Below, piece after piece: positions 1 to 11,160 of a DNA stretch of 64,000 nt. The position numbers were made by a program, and so were the translations under genes. Source of the stretch: Welwitschia mirabilis (lineage: Eukaryota > Gnetophyta > Gnetopsida > Welwitschiales); the NCBI GenBank assembly GCA_051453625.1, contig JBOZIK010000001.1, positions 261,254,649 to 261,318,648 of the forward strand, written 5' to 3'. Every line of letters starts with the position of its first letter. Positions within the stretch are counted from its first letter, which is position 1. The notes beneath the pieces were generated by a model. The model was not told the DNA's origin. It made no database searches and was given only the letters and a program-made list of their open reading frames with translations.

Positions 1-1297
1 AGGTGGAGAAGGTAGTTGTGATAGTGAAGAGGGTTAGAAGGTTATGGTGGCTAGGTAGGATGGCAAACTATAATCTTGTAATATGTATGGTAAAAGATAA
101 AAGGTTGTACATCTAAGCTCTTAAACTCTATCTATTACTGCTACCTCTATTATAATGGACTGAGAGTCTATTATCTCCCTCATACTTGTGCCTTCATGGA
201 AATTTAATACTCCTTTGATGCTTATTCCTCATCTCTAAATGCATCCTCTATAGAATCCCTATTAACTACTCTGCTAAAGTCATATCCTATGTCATGTATA
301 GCTATAGGTATTACTTCTTCTTCTATTTCCTCTTTTGAATCTAATCATGAAAGAGTCCTCATGGATTTCCAATTCTCTACTAGCCCTACATTTATTTAGG
401 CTCATTAAATTTATATCAATTTTAAAAATTATTTTAGCTATTTTCATCAATTCCTTTTTAATAGATGAAGAGCTATTAATAGTAGTAGAATAAGATCATT
501 GAAATTACAAAGGAATCTACTTGTGCCCTTACCTGGTGGCACTGGTACTCTCTCTCTTTTATTAAACTTTACGAGTAATCTCATTTGGTGAATAAAATTA
601 ACTTAAAAAATAAAAAGACGAGCATTGCTAATGATTAAACTAATAAGACAAGGATGACCAAGCATCTAGCCCCTATAAAAGAAAAAGATAATATTCATGT
701 ATAATATAAAATCCAAATCTATCTTTAATCTAGTAAGAAAATAGTAAACAACAAAGATCTATGTGAATTTATAATAATTGTAACTTTCTTCTCTAACCAA
801 ATTATTATAAAACTTGATCAAGCTGAGAATAGAGGAATCTAGAATCATATCTTTCCTCTCTATCTTTTCCATGAAATTCATTCGAGTATGCTTAAAATAA
901 ATATTCTTCATAATCTATCATGATACAGTAACAACTCTAGAAGTCAAAATTTCTTTGAATGAGTATACATGCAAGTAAGAAAGATCTAAATTGTCTATGT
1001 AAACCAATGAATTGATAAAACTAAGAATAATGTATAATGAAGTACCTCTAACTTGAGTTTGAAAGGCACATGTGCTATTATCTATTTTGTAAATGTTATC
1101 ATAAAATTCTCATAAAGATAGTTTGAAATACTCTAATTTGATTATATGATCATTTCCCATCCCAGTCATGTGAGATAAGAAATAAGCTAATCTTTTTACT
1201 ATCTTTGAAAACCAAGAGTTATTTCTACAATAATGAAGTTTCTTTTTCATGTTCTATATATTATGGCTACTTCCTCATGATAGAATTGAGGCTTATA
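1..1297. other. AT-rich stretch, nothing recognised
   Basis: No protein motif, RNA gene or clear repeat can be supported here. It lies downstream (minus strand) of the copia A gag-protease remnant, so decayed pol or 3' LTR of that element would be expected, but I could not match any integrase, RT or RNase H motif. Frames on both strands are short and stop-rich. Confidence 0.4.
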
Positions 1298-1397
1298 NNN
1301 NNNNNNNNNNNNNNNNNNNNNNNNNNNNNNNNNNNNNNNNNNNNNNNNNNNNNNNNNNNNNNNNNNNNNNNNNNNNNNNNNNNNNNNNNNNNNNNNN
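1298..1397. other. Assembly gap, 100 N
   Basis: A run of exactly 100 N. Unlike most 100-N gaps in this window I did not see a clear duplicated flank. The short open frames that span it exist only because N codons do not terminate them. Confidence 0.95.
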
Positions 1398-2224
1398 CTA
1401 TGATCTTGGTTGCTCTAAAACTTGTTCTTTGTCTTTAGAAATATCAATTAACTTTTTTATAGTCATCTTTATCAGATATATGGAAACAAATTCTTCATAA
1501 AACAACTAAAATATAAGAAACATAAAAAATTCCCACTTGTGTAATGAAAAACCCTATTATTGCTTTTGATGAATATTTCTTAGGAATCTAAGATGTATTG
1601 ATAGTGAAATCTAAGAAAATAAGCCTTAATAAATCTTCTAAAAAAGACACCTATTGAGTGGAAATTTAAAAATGAGATTTAGTGTCCCATTTTCCAAATA
1701 AATAGAGTTAAAACCCTTAGTATTTAGCATATTTTAATGTCAGTAATAGTATAGTTGAGTTTTCTATGACCTAAAAGACATCTCAAATGTAAAAATTAGA
1801 TATATGTAAACTTAAATACATCTTTTATTAAAAAATTTTCAATAGGTTTTTCCATTATCAAGATGTCTACAAAATTTAAGACTTCAATTTTAAAAAATTA
1901 AAATAGTATTCCTTTCCTTCAAAGTTATCTCTAATACTTAAGATGTCTACGTACAAGATATCTACAAAACTAAAGATCTAAAATGACATTTCTAGATTTT
2001 TAAAAAGATCTATGACTATTAAAAACATAACAATATTACTTTGAAAAAGTAAATAACAAGCACATAATTTAACTTTTACTATTACATATAAGCATAATCT
2101 CAACTCAAAAGATAAATACAATGTGAATTTGAGAATGTAAATGATATTACCTACTAGCTTACCTAATTTGACAAGACTCAATCTCTAAGTTCCTGCACTT
2201 CTTTATATAGCTTTTAGTACCTTA
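1398..2224 (-). other. Unassigned; probably decayed copia A pol
   Basis: By position this should encode the integrase core of copia A on the minus strand, continuing from the pre-integrase domain just above. An open frame of 67 codons at 1978-2181 (minus) shows no motif I recognise. Two AAGATGTCTAC-type words occur at about 1859 and 1940. They resemble words in the probable copia A LTR at 6.1-6.3 kb, but this is too little to call an LTR. Confidence 0.25.
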
Positions 2225-2515
2225 AGACTTTTTAATTACATTGCTAAGTAGATCATTAATATATTGTATCATAATTCCTTTATTATATTTTTTGTATTAT
2301 ATTAAGTCTTTTTTATATGATTTACAAATTTGAATACCTTTTAATCTAGAAGATCCTCATACCATTTCCATTTTGATCAAGTCTTTCTTTCCATGACTAG
2401 ACTTTTTGTGCTAACGCTTTTCTTCTTTTATTTTGCTTAACAAACATATGGTTTCATTGTTAGAAATATCTTCCAAAGTAGTAATATATACATTTTTCTT
2501 CCTAATACTAACAAA
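2225..2515 (-). pseudogene. Copia A pre-integrase domain remnant
   Basis: On the minus strand the sequence reads VYITTLEDISNNETICLLSK, then a damaged segment, then SRLKGIQICKSYKKD. This follows the pattern of the plant Ty1/copia GAG_pre-integrase domain, in which a variable segment leads to a Trp/His-rich LWH..LGH motif and a CEAC motif. Here the WLWH region reads KR*HKK and the cysteines are not intact. It sits directly downstream of the protease remnant in the correct copia order. Stops make it non-functional. Family assignment rests on order and moderate similarity. Confidence 0.5.
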
Positions 2516-2621
2516 TAAAACTTTGATATAATTTATACTCTAATAATTCAATCATCTGTTATAAATATAATAGAAAATTTTCATCATAAAGTTGACTTAC
2601 ACTAAAGAGATTGTATTATAA

Positions 2622-2822
2622 ACCTTATACAAGAAAAATATCCTTTATCTCTAGTTGATTTTCTCCTCTTATAGTAACAATACCTTTGACTGGTTCTTTT
2701 GTACTATCTCCAAAGGTTATAACTTCTTCATCTTATTCTATCAAGGTAGTAAAACTAGATTTGTCTTCTATCATATGCCTTAAACATCCACTATCAACAT
2801 ACTAATCATGATTCTTCACTAT
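2622..2822 (-). pseudogene. Copia A protease remnant
   Basis: The minus strand encodes an aspartic protease segment of plant Ty1/copia type: YVDSGCLRHMIEDKSSF, then VITFGDSTKEPVKG and IKDIFLV. The catalytic D-S-G triad of residues is preserved, followed by the family's C.RHM signature and the TFGD strand. In copia elements this enzyme cleaves the gag-pol polyprotein in the virus-like particle. An in-frame stop replaces the Trp normally before the catalytic motif (Trp codon to TAG), and others follow, so no product is expected. The domain lies between gag above and the pre-integrase domain below. Confidence 0.8.
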
Positions 2823-2859
2823 TATAAGTGTATTTTATGATAGAAGTCATAGTTTTGCT

Positions 2860-3923
2860 TTTCATATCCATACATTTCGAAGTTTATCCTACACAAAACA
2901 ATGTATCATTCTATCATGCCATTTGGTATTGTTAGTATAATACTTGTTTTTAAATTTCATTGAATATTTATGTTGATAATTACCTCTATTGTGATAATAA
3001 TAGAAAATGGTATTATTTGTTAATGCTAAATGTTCATACCTTAACTTATAATTCCATTTATTAAATAAGGAGGCTGAAGTACTAGTTATGGCTTTATTGT
3101 ATCCTAAGCCACTTTTGTCATTTAATATTCTACATTGCTCAAGCATGATATTTAAAGTCTCCTTTCCTAGGGTAAATTTTTTAGTCATTGTCTTTTAATC
3201 TAATAGTTTTCATTTTACATACTTCAAATGATATGTTAATTTGCTAATCTCATCTTTGAGAGCTGAGTTTTTAGAGGATAATTTATTATAGATATTATTT
3301 TATTATTTATAGATTTCTTCATGATTATGAAGTAAGTCTTTCATCTTAGTACATAATTTTGGTAGTTTAAAACATTCTTTAGAAAGTAAGTTGTATACTT
3401 ATTAAAGATCAATACTTATGTCATCTTTACTTTTTTAATCATTCTCTTATTTTATCTCATTACTTTCTTCCTGAAAGTGTGTAATAGCCATATAAGAAGG
3501 ATAAGACTTTTCATTATTAGACATTTCTTCTTATGTTGCTTCTTTATCATTGTCCCATCCTATAAAGAGGGATTTCTTGTTATTTGGCTCTTTCTTTTAT
3601 TCGTTATCCTACACTTTATTAGAACTAGAACATTCTAAGGCTATATAATCTCTTCAACCACATACCTAACATTCTATTTTGGAAACATCAAAAAAATAAG
3701 TATTAATATAATATTTACCTTTAAAATTACCTATGCCTTGAAATCTGGATGGCCTTTTAAATTCATATCTTTTCTTGTACTTATGTAAAAGAAGTCTTTT
3801 TACTTTCCTTGTGATGAGTGTAAATTTCTCATTTTTTCATCATTAGAGTAATCTTATTTTTATTCTTCTTTTGCCTTTCCTTTTGAATTTTGTTTTGTGC
3901 TTTCACTTATCTTAAGAGTAATT

Positions 3924-3956
<33 letters not shown>

Positions 3957-4880
3957 ATTCANNNNNNNNNNNNNNNNNNNNNNNNNNNNNNNNNNNNNNN
4001 NNNNNNNNNNNNNNNNNNNNNNNNNNNNNNNNNNNNNNNNNNNNNNNNNNNNNNNNNNNNNCTTTCCTTTTTAATTTTGTTTTGTGCTTTCACTTATCTT
4101 AAGACTAATTGGTTTATTTTTTTTAAAGACTTCATCTTATATGAGATTCATTTTATATGTTATAAGATAACTTTATAGTTATTCTATTTTCATGGTATTA
4201 AAATATATTAACTCATTTATGGTTGTAGGTTTGGGCATGTATTTAGGGGTTAAAGATCTAACAACCTTTTATATTACCTTTTATTTTGGAAGATTTTCTC
4301 TAATGCCATGTATTGCATTCACAATATTTAAAAAACTAGTGATGTACTTATGAATTTTTTTTTCATGGTTTATTTTGAGATTCTCAAACTGGTTCATCCA
4401 TATAAGAATCTTTAATTGTTTTATAATAGAAGTACCTTCACACATTCTAACTAGAACATTCCAAGTTTCTTATGATGTATTATAAGCTTCTATTCTATTA
4501 AGCTCTTCTATCATTAAAGTAGAATAAAGTACATTTTTTAGCTCTAGAATCATACATGATAGTAGCTTTCTCTTTATCTTTCTAAATTTTCTTTACTTAA
4601 TCTGAGTAATAATGTTACTTATAACATCTATTATGATTTTCGTAAGATTTATGTATTCTTCTTCTATACTTTTCCATACTTGAAAGTTAAAACATTTTAA
4701 GTACACATGGATCCTCATATTTTAATAGGCATAGTTTATTCCCTTAAAGAGAAGAGTCTAATGGATGATAACCATTCCATTATTCACTCAAGAAAGTTAC
4801 TTATTATCATGAATAGTTACTTTGATATCACTTGAGGATCATTGAACTAGGTGAATGAGTTTTACCAAATAAAATTTTTA
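2860..4880 (-). pseudogene. Copia A gag with zinc knuckle (decayed)
   Basis: Long copia gag reading in one orientation. From about 4,770 downwards it follows the UBN2/DUF4219-type gag: INYAY*NMRI (the NY.YW signature with Trp now a stop), VWKSIEEEYINL, RIEAYNTS*ETW, CEGTSIIKQLKI, QFENLKI and LTPKYMPKPTTINE. A CCHC knuckle (C-x2-C-x4-Y-x4-C) is at 3630-3671, with His replaced by Tyr. The C-terminal part, 2889-3188, is still open and contains LNDKSGLGYNK followed by a second Cys/His-like cluster (FYYYHNRGNYQHKYS) in which every expected Cys is now Tyr. Gag forms the virus-like particle and binds RNA. A poly-T run and a 100-N gap at 3962-4061 interrupt it, with about 60 bp repeated on both sides. 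Confidence 0.8.
3869..4120. repeat. Gap-flanking duplication (about 60 bp) around 3962-4061
   Basis: 3869-3935 and 4062-4115 are near-identical copies either side of 100 N. The left copy runs into a poly-T tract ending at the gap. The most likely cause is two overlapping contig ends placed side by side, failing at the homopolymer. Confidence 0.75.
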
Positions 4881-4989
4881 ACAATAAAAAAATGAAAAAG
4901 TATAATAGTAAATACCTTATCAAGAAAACATGGTTTTCCAACCTGGGTATGTCCATACATAGAGGTATCTTTCTCTCACACCTTTGGAT

Positions 4990-5320
4990 AATCATAACCT
5001 ATAAGAAAATAGTGGTTTTATAGCACATCATCAAACTTACAATAATGAGAGTCTCTTTGTAAGATAGCACTCTTTTCCGTATAACATCTCTAATATTATA
5101 ATAATAATAGCCTCATCGCAAGGCAATACTCTCTTACTCATAGGGAAATAGTGGTTTTCTAGACACATAAACTTTACAATAGTGAGAGCCTTCTTGCAAT
5201 GTATCACTCTCTTCCCCATAGTGAAATAGTGGTTTTCTAAGTGCATTACAAACCTTACAACAATGAGAGTCCCCTCACAAGGTAGTACTCTCTTTTTCTT
5301 AGGGAAATATTGGTTTTCTA
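4990..5320. repeat. About 80-bp tandem repeat in copia A leader
   Basis: Four to five imperfect units sharing the words GGGAAATAGTGGTTTTCTA, CTTACAATARTGAGAG and GCAAGGYARTACTCTCTT. The GGGAAAT word starts near 5143, 5221 and 5302, giving spacings of 78 and 81 bp. Earlier units begin near 5004 and are shortened around 5083. The array lies between the gag remnant and the primer binding site of copia A, in the untranslated leader. Open frames of about 69 codons across it are by-products of the repeat. Confidence 0.8.
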
Positions 5321-5734
5321 TTCATCATTAATTTGATAAAAAATCAAGTGCTCACAAGTACAATCTTAATGCACACTCATATAATGGTTGCCTTATAAAG
5401 ATTTTATTCAATACACGAATGGGCTTACAATAGTATTCATAGATAAGATAGTCCAAAAATGTAATATCCATAAATACAATATAATAATAAGCCTAAAAGG
5501 TTTAGCTTTAAAGAGGTGCTTGCGTTTCTTGTTGTAGTCATGGTCACGATGCAAGAAAATGATATGGCAATGTGGGATACAATAACAAATGATGTAGCAC
5601 TCAAAGATTTTTTGCAATGATAACTTTGATGCTTTTTGATATGTTCTAATCACTAATGCAATCTTCATTCTATACAAGATGCATTTATTATATGCCTTAG
5701 ATGCATGATCATTCTATTCAAAAAGTTGTAATTT
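5321..5734 (-). other. Copia A leader, non-coding
   Basis: AT-rich sequence between the probable primer binding site and the 80-bp array. An 89-codon open frame at 5408-5677 (minus) has no recognisable motif and sits where a 5' leader is expected, so I do not call it a gene. Confidence 0.4.
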
Positions 5735-5748
5735 GTTCTATGATATCA
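5735..5748 (-). other. Probable copia A primer binding site
   Basis: The minus strand reads TGATATCATAGAAC. It matches the plant initiator-Met-tRNA primer site (TGGTATCAGAGCC type) at most positions, with G-to-A and two other changes. It lies about 850 bp upstream of the recognisable gag of copia A, as expected. The match is imperfect. Confidence 0.45.
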
Positions 5749-6335
5749 AACCTTTATATCATTAAAAGAAAAAATAGTTGTTTGACCTCAAATAATAGTC
5801 ATTTAAACTTTGTAACCACTGTGTAATGCATAGAAAATATCTAGGCATTGGACATGAATATTCAATTTTAGTTCACATGAACTTTGATCAAAGATATCTT
5901 CAGAATTGTAGACGGCTTCACCTTGTAGATGCCTTCATTTAACTTTCCCAAAATTTGATGAAAATTGGTCTATATAATCTTTAGACCTTAGTGATTATGA
6001 ATTTATGATGTAAAAGTTGATAGCTCACCTAAAACATAAAATTTTATTTATAATAAAAAATAATTGTAGTACCTATTTTAGTTTAGTATAGACATATTCA
6101 AACATGTAGATGTCTTTATCTTTGTAGGGTTCAATGTTTAACATAATCATCTTTGATGAGATAATGATCTCTAAGTTGTGACCTGAAAGTTGATACATTA
6201 GATACGTCTTTAATCTATAGACATCTTTGTTAAAGATGTTTTCAATTGTCTATATTTCTTCATCATGGACATCTTATATTATGTAGATGTCTTTAGACAA
6301 TTAATTTTACATTTTAATAACTAAAACATTTCATG
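5749..6335 (-). repeat. Probable 5' LTR of copia A
   Basis: The stretch lies immediately upstream (minus strand) of the primer site and ends where gypsy A RNase H sequence begins. It contains several copies of the word AGATGTCTTTA and its complement (near 6106, 6221, 6232, 6267 and 6279), and a perfect 8-bp stem with a 3-nt loop at 6221-6239. I could not identify a matching 3' LTR inside the window, so the boundaries are inferred. Confidence 0.35.
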
Positions 6336-6937
6336 AGATATTATCTTTCAAGATCTAACAATGACTTGTGCTTATCATAATTTTATTTTTTTATTTTTGC
6401 AATGGATTGAGTATGTAATGATACAAAATATTTGATAAGTGGAATCATCAAAGCTAGATTTACCAAGAGATTTAATAATTTCTAAGAAAATGAATTACAT
6501 TTTATTAATTGTACTTACAACTTTATTTTCCTTTATTAGTGTATACTAGTAATCAACTTCATATTTTTCTAAGAGCTCTTCATGTTTTTTTTAATCATGT
6601 TAATTAGGGTTTGTAACCATCCTAGACTTTTTCTATTCATCTTAAATAAAATTTTCCCTCTTAAAAGATAATTTGTTTATGCCTTTAATATGTGAACATT
6701 ATAAGTAGTTCTAAATCATAGGTATGATAACAACTTTCATGTAGATCAAGCTTTCGAGATTCATAAACTATAAGTTATCTATCTTGATCTAATATGGCTT
6801 GTACTCTTAAAGTTAAGGAATTTGTTATTACTATGAAAGATCTATCCAATTCTATAATTTTTTAGATGAATATTAAAGTAGGCAGAAATTTAAGTTTTAA
6901 GAATACCTTCCTACACTAAATGTTAAAATTAAAAATG
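6336..6937 (-). pseudogene. Gypsy A RNase H, left copy (decayed)
   Basis: Minus-strand remnant of Ty3/gypsy RNase H, a duplicate of 7038-7655 across the gap. The downstream end shows MNRKSLGWLQTLINMI followed by ENKVVSTINKM, corresponding to the family's Q.RW...L and GK.N.VADALSR signature at the end of the RNase H/connection region. The integrase that should follow at lower coordinates is missing; the copia A LTR begins there. Non-functional. Confidence 0.6.
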
Positions 6938-7037
6938 NNNNNNNNNNNNNNNNNNNNNNNNNNNNNNNNNNNNNNNNNNNNNNNNNNNNNNNNNNNNNNN
7001 NNNNNNNNNNNNNNNNNNNNNNNNNNNNNNNNNNNNN

Positions 7038-7655
7038 GAGAAATTATCTTTGAAGATCTAACAGTGACTTCTGCTTATCATAATTTTATTTTTTTATTTT
7101 TGTAATGGCTTGACTATGTTATGATACAAAATATTTGATAAGTGGAATCATCAAAGCTGGATTTACCAAGAGACTTAATAATTTCTAAGAAAATGAATTA
7201 CATTTCATTAATTGTACCTCCCACTTTATTCTCCTTTCTTAGTGTATACTAGTAATCAAATTCATATTTTTCTGAGAGCTATCCATTTTTTTTTTTTTTT
7301 GGTTCTAAATCATGTTAATTAGGGTTTTTAACCATCCTAGGCTTTTTCTATTCATCTTCAATAAAATTTTCCATCTTAAAAGATAATTTTTTTATGCCTT
7401 TAATATGTGGACATTATAAGTAGTTCTAAATCATAAGTATGATAGAAAATTTCATGTCGATTAAGCTTCTAAGATTCATAAACTATAAGTTGTCTATATT
7501 GATCTAATATGGCTTATAATCCTAGAGTTAAGGCATTTGTTATTACTATGAAAGATCTATCCAATTCTAGAATTTTTTAGATGAATATTAAAGTAGGCAA
7601 AAATTTAATTTTTAAGAATACCTTCTTACACTAAATGTCAAAATTATAAAAATTA
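7038..7655 (-). pseudogene. Gypsy A RNase H, right copy (decayed)
   Basis: The minus strand reads LDRSFIVITNALTLGL*AIL, matching the gypsy RNase H core (F.V.TDAS..G.GAVL) with the catalytic Asp of TDAS changed to Asn. VYESQKLDRHEIFYHTYDLE then matches the S.KL...E.NY..HDKE segment. It joins directly to the RT remnant above. RNase H removes the RNA template during reverse transcription. Stops and the lost Asp show it is dead. Confidence 0.75.
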
Positions 7656-8440
7656 ATGTGGACTTTTTGAGGGTAATTAGTGATACAAAAAGTTGTAAAA
7701 TTCTAGTAGAAATATTATATAGAATTCTATAAGATCAAGAAAAATATAACCTTTCTAATAGTCCTATGTTTAGTTCACTTATTGACTACCTTTGTCTTAT
7801 TAGAATTCATGGAAATGACTTTCTAGGAGATCATGTATTTCAAATAGCCAAAAAAATCTTTAAATAACTTAGGTTTACTTAAATTATTATTGAACTAATT
7901 ATTCTTTAATAACTATAAGTTCTCTTTAGGTAAGTTACATGATCTTCTTTTTCTTTATAATACATCAAGATATCATTTGTACACATCATTGTAACTTTAC
8001 CTCAAACTAATAAAGTTTTAAGTGCATTTATTATGTCAAAGAGAATCACTATAAATTCATAATGATCATATATGATTCTAAATGCTATATTGTAAGTATT
8101 ATCATCCTCGATAATAATCTAGTAATAATCTAACTCTAGGTTAATTTTAGAGAAGAATGTCAATCCTTACTAACTAGTTATTTATGATTGGTATAGGATA
8201 CTTATTCTTTACTATTATCTTGTTTAATTTCTTATATTTAATACATAGCCTTATAGTGCCATTTGTATTCTTCACAACTAAGACTATATCATTCCATGGA
8301 AAAATCCTAGGCTTGTTTTTTATTTCTTGCATCAATTTCATTAGTGAAAACTTTAATTCTTTAAGTTTCACTACTACAAAATTGTATAGGACTTTTTCCA
8401 TAATTTGGACTTTTGGAATTAGGCTAATAACATGATAAAA
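7656..8440 (-). pseudogene. Gypsy A reverse transcriptase (decayed)
   Basis: In order on the minus strand: an open 75-codon segment (8174-8401) with FPWNDIVLVVKNTNGTIRLC, YKKLNKIIVKNKYPIPIINN; then FFSKINLELDYY (FSKIDL.SGYHQ motif); AFRIIYDHYEF; and NDILMYYKEKED, the catalytic box with first Asp changed to Asn. FFGYLKYMIS follows as the family's FLGH..S segment. This is the Ty3/gypsy RT that copies the element's RNA. Frameshifts and stops interrupt it. Protease and gag lie upstream at higher coordinates, and RNase H lies downstream. Confidence 0.85.
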
Positions 8441-8639
8441 CTTCTCTTTGAGGTGGGACTATGGGATCTTCAAATAAATTCTTAAACTTCTCGAACTCTT
8501 TAAAAAGTATAACTGGTGATTCATCACCAGATAATTTCACTTGGACTAGGAATCCTTGTGTTATATTAATATCCGTATTAATTTACTTATGAGCTATCAA
8601 TAGGATTTTCTTACTCTATTCTTATACCTTAACAATTTT
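8441..8639 (-). other. Protease-RT linker of gypsy A
   Basis: Minus-strand sequence between the protease remnant and RT. In chromovirus and related gypsy elements this holds the IP.V.EFPDVFPEELP linker, and I see no clear match to it here. Confidence 0.35.
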
Positions 8640-8965
8640 TATTCAAAAGACATTTAAACAATTAATTCTCTTTGATGAAAGTTAATTCTATCATTATGAT
8701 GGATGAAGAAGATCATTCCTAAGATGACATCATATTACCCTCTGTGGAAGAAATAGAACTTATTCCTAAATACTTTATTACCAATTTTAAAGGTTAGAAG
8801 TTCTTCTATGCCATCATGCTAGATGAAATTACCTTCTACTACTATTATAGTGGCTTTTACATATTTGAAGGATTGAACTTTTAAGTTAAGAAATAAAATA
8901 GAAAACATGAAATTATGTAAAGCTCCACTTCGATTAGAGAAGTCAAATAAAATTTTAACTATAAT
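8640..8965 (-). pseudogene. Gypsy A protease (decayed)
   Basis: The minus strand reads VKILFDFSNRSGALHNFM, which contains the gypsy protease LFDSGA.HSFI motif with an internal insertion or drift (DF..SGA). After a stop-containing middle it reads YDVILGMIFFIHHNDRINFH, the family's DVILGMDWL..H...IDC segment. Both halves lie in the correct order and spacing for a retropepsin-like protease. It precedes the RT. Stops make it inactive. Confidence 0.75.
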
Positions 8966-9239
8966 CTTGTAATTATATCACAAAGATTGGTTTATCAAAT
9001 TTAGTTAAATATTTACATACATTTATTTTGGAGATAGCTATAGTTTCTTATATCCTTAAGGTTTATTACTCTATTTAGGTTGTTACTCTTAAGTCTTAGA
9101 GGGAAATTTTTTTGCTATGAGTATTTATCCTTTGCATTCATGATAAATGATGTTATATCTTTTCTAGTTTTCTTTACTTACATTTATTCTTAATAGATCT
9201 AGGTTTAATTACTATGGAGGTTAGGACTCAAATTATTTA
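8966..9239 (-). other. Gag-protease junction of gypsy A
   Basis: Near 9100 the minus strand reads KNFPLRLKSNN, reminiscent of the tail of a CCHC knuckle (G.IA+.CP...), but no complete Cys/His set survives. No other feature seen. Confidence 0.3.
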
Positions 9240-9640
9240 TGCTCTTAATATTTAAGACAAGTCTTTGTATTTCTGTATGCATCTTCTAGTGATTAAATCT
9301 TAATTATATATAAGATTCTTCTTATCATGGGTGGTAATATCCTTATGAAACTATTTATCAAGTATTCAAGTAAGTTCTTTAATATTTCATAAATCATTAT
9401 AATTTAGATCAATGGTCATAGAGTGGATGCTTACCTAAATATAAAAACTATAACTCAACTATTTAATCTTCAATAAAATTAGTAGAAACAAACTTCTTTT
9501 TAAAATCATTGATGAATATATTCTAGGGGAAATTTTCATGTACTCTAACTAGCATATTAATCACCACTCTTTATTATTACCTATAATAAGGATAGCATCA
9601 TAGATACATGTTTTATTATGATGAATAATCTCTAATATGG
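9240..9640 (-). pseudogene. Gypsy A gag (decayed)
   Basis: The minus strand shows FPRNIFINDFKKKFVSTNFIED with one stop (R is *), matching the retrotransposon gag pattern W..F...F...F.P..... It is followed by IVEL and a stop-rich continuation where the QG..SV.EY..+F segment is expected. Upstream gag and the 5' LTR are not recognisable. Position and orientation agree with the protease and RT below. Confidence 0.55.
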
Positions 9641-10264
9641 AGTACTTATCTATTTATTGTGATTATTCCATGGACTTTTCATGGGTAACAACTCATTACT
9701 TATATACTTAAATGCTAATAAGCTTTACTACTCAGTTTATGTCTTTTCTCTTTAGGGAGTCTATGCATATTATTTAATAATAAAGCTTGAATATTGATTT
9801 CTACATTAAGAATTCTAAATTACAAATTCTACATATCAAAATGTTTAGTAAAATAGTTTTATTTTAATGTTATAGGTAGGTTATAAATGTGATTTTCATG
9901 GTCTTCTAATGTTTATTCAATATTTTAAATAATTAACTTTGTGGTTTATCCTCCTAAAGATTTAAGAGATTATAAATTTTACTAGTACGTTACACATGGA
10001 AATGCTCTTTATTTTAATAGTGGATGCCACTTAAATGAGAATTAATGTTATTGATGTGAATATTCACTCTCCTCTCCATGACTTGTCAATGAGTTTATCT
10101 CTTTTTTGATACCATAAATGTTACATTCTAAGGTAACTTACATAGTTTTCTATATGAGGGGATGAGGAAACTAACATGATGAGTATGTAACTAGCCTAAC
10201 TATAATATCTACTAAAGCTAAATCAATTAAGTTATGCTAGCTAAGTTATTTATCTTAGAAATTC
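9641..10264. other. No recognisable feature
   Basis: AT-rich, stop-rich on both strands. It probably represents the decayed 5' end of gypsy A gag and leader, but nothing can be matched. It grades into the minisatellite at about 10,265. Confidence 0.35.
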
Positions 10265-11160
10265 ATATGTGACAGTAAAATTTCAATTGTAATGTTGGAT
10301 ACTTAAGTGTAACATTAATATTCATNNNNNNNNNNNNNNNNNNNNNNNNNNNNNNNNNNNNNNNNNNNNNNNNNNNNNNNNNNNNNNNNNNTTTAAGATT
10401 CATAATGCAACTCCAAGCTCTCTAATATGATGCTAATATTCATAGTACAATATCAAGTTTTACTATGTTATGTTAAGATTTCATGATGCAACATTAGAAC
10501 AAGTATGATGTCAAATCTTATAGTGCAATGTTAGGCTCCATCATGTGACATTGACTTTCACTATGTAATAACAAGAATCCTCAGTGTGATCTTAAGTTAA
10601 TTGTAATATTAGGTCTCATAGCATAATTCTAGACTCCTTAGTGTAATGTCAAGCTTCACTGTGGTATGTCAAGACTACATAATGCACTATCAAGACAAGT
10701 GTAATGTCAAGCCTTAATGTAATTTTAACTTTAATAATGTGACATCAGAATTTAACGTTCCATTTTAGAACTTCATAGTATGATTTATGGCCTTATAGTG
10801 TAATGTTAGCCTCCAAAGTATGAGGTCAAGCTCCACTATGTAACATTAAGTTGTACAATAGGATGCTAGACTATTATGTAATATTAGATTAATAGTAATT
10901 ATGACCCTTATAATCATATGTTAAAAGTTATAATGCAATGTTAGATCTTATTGTACAACATTAAACTTATCAATGAAACATCAAAACAAGTAAAAATTTA
11001 GATTTCATAGTGCAACATCAAGGCTCAATTTGTAATGAAAGGCCCATAAGTATAACATTAGAACAAGTGTGGATCAAGGTTTATATTATAAAATTGGATC
11101 TCACAGTATAATATCACGTCTTATTATGTAATTATAAGCTTACCAGTGTAATGTTAGCTA
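10265..11160. repeat. Degenerate 20-bp minisatellite, copy 1
   Basis: About 40 head-to-tail units of roughly 18-22 bp with approximate consensus TAATGTTAAGCTTCATAGTG. Examples are TAATGTTAGCCTCCAAAGTA, TGAGGTCAAGCTCCACTATG and TAACATTAAGTTGTACAATA, which follow directly upon each other. Units diverge strongly but the phase holds over almost 900 bp. A 66-N gap (10,326-10,391) lies inside, so unit number there is unknown. It ends about 250 bp before a TATA box on the plus strand. Confidence 0.85.

Larger units (their letters stand above)
6336..7655. repeat. Gap-flanking duplication (about 600 bp) around 6938-7037
   Basis: 6336-6937 and 7038-7650 are two copies of the same gypsy RNase H segment, in the same orientation and differing at scattered bases, with the 100-N gap exactly between them. 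The second copy carries an 11-12-base T run near 7290 absent from the first. Confidence 0.9.

Noticed and set aside
5037-5677. Short minus-strand frames across and beside the 80-bp array
   Set aside because: They translate the tandem repeat or the leader and have no family resemblance.
8184-8435. 83-codon plus-strand frame opposite gypsy A RT
   Set aside because: Antisense by-product. The minus strand of the same bases carries a clear RT signature (VLVVKNTNGTIRLC).
10265-11160. CRISPR-like array
   Set aside because: Units are contiguous, 18-22 bp and highly diverged, without identical repeats separated by unique spacers. The DNA is plant nuclear.
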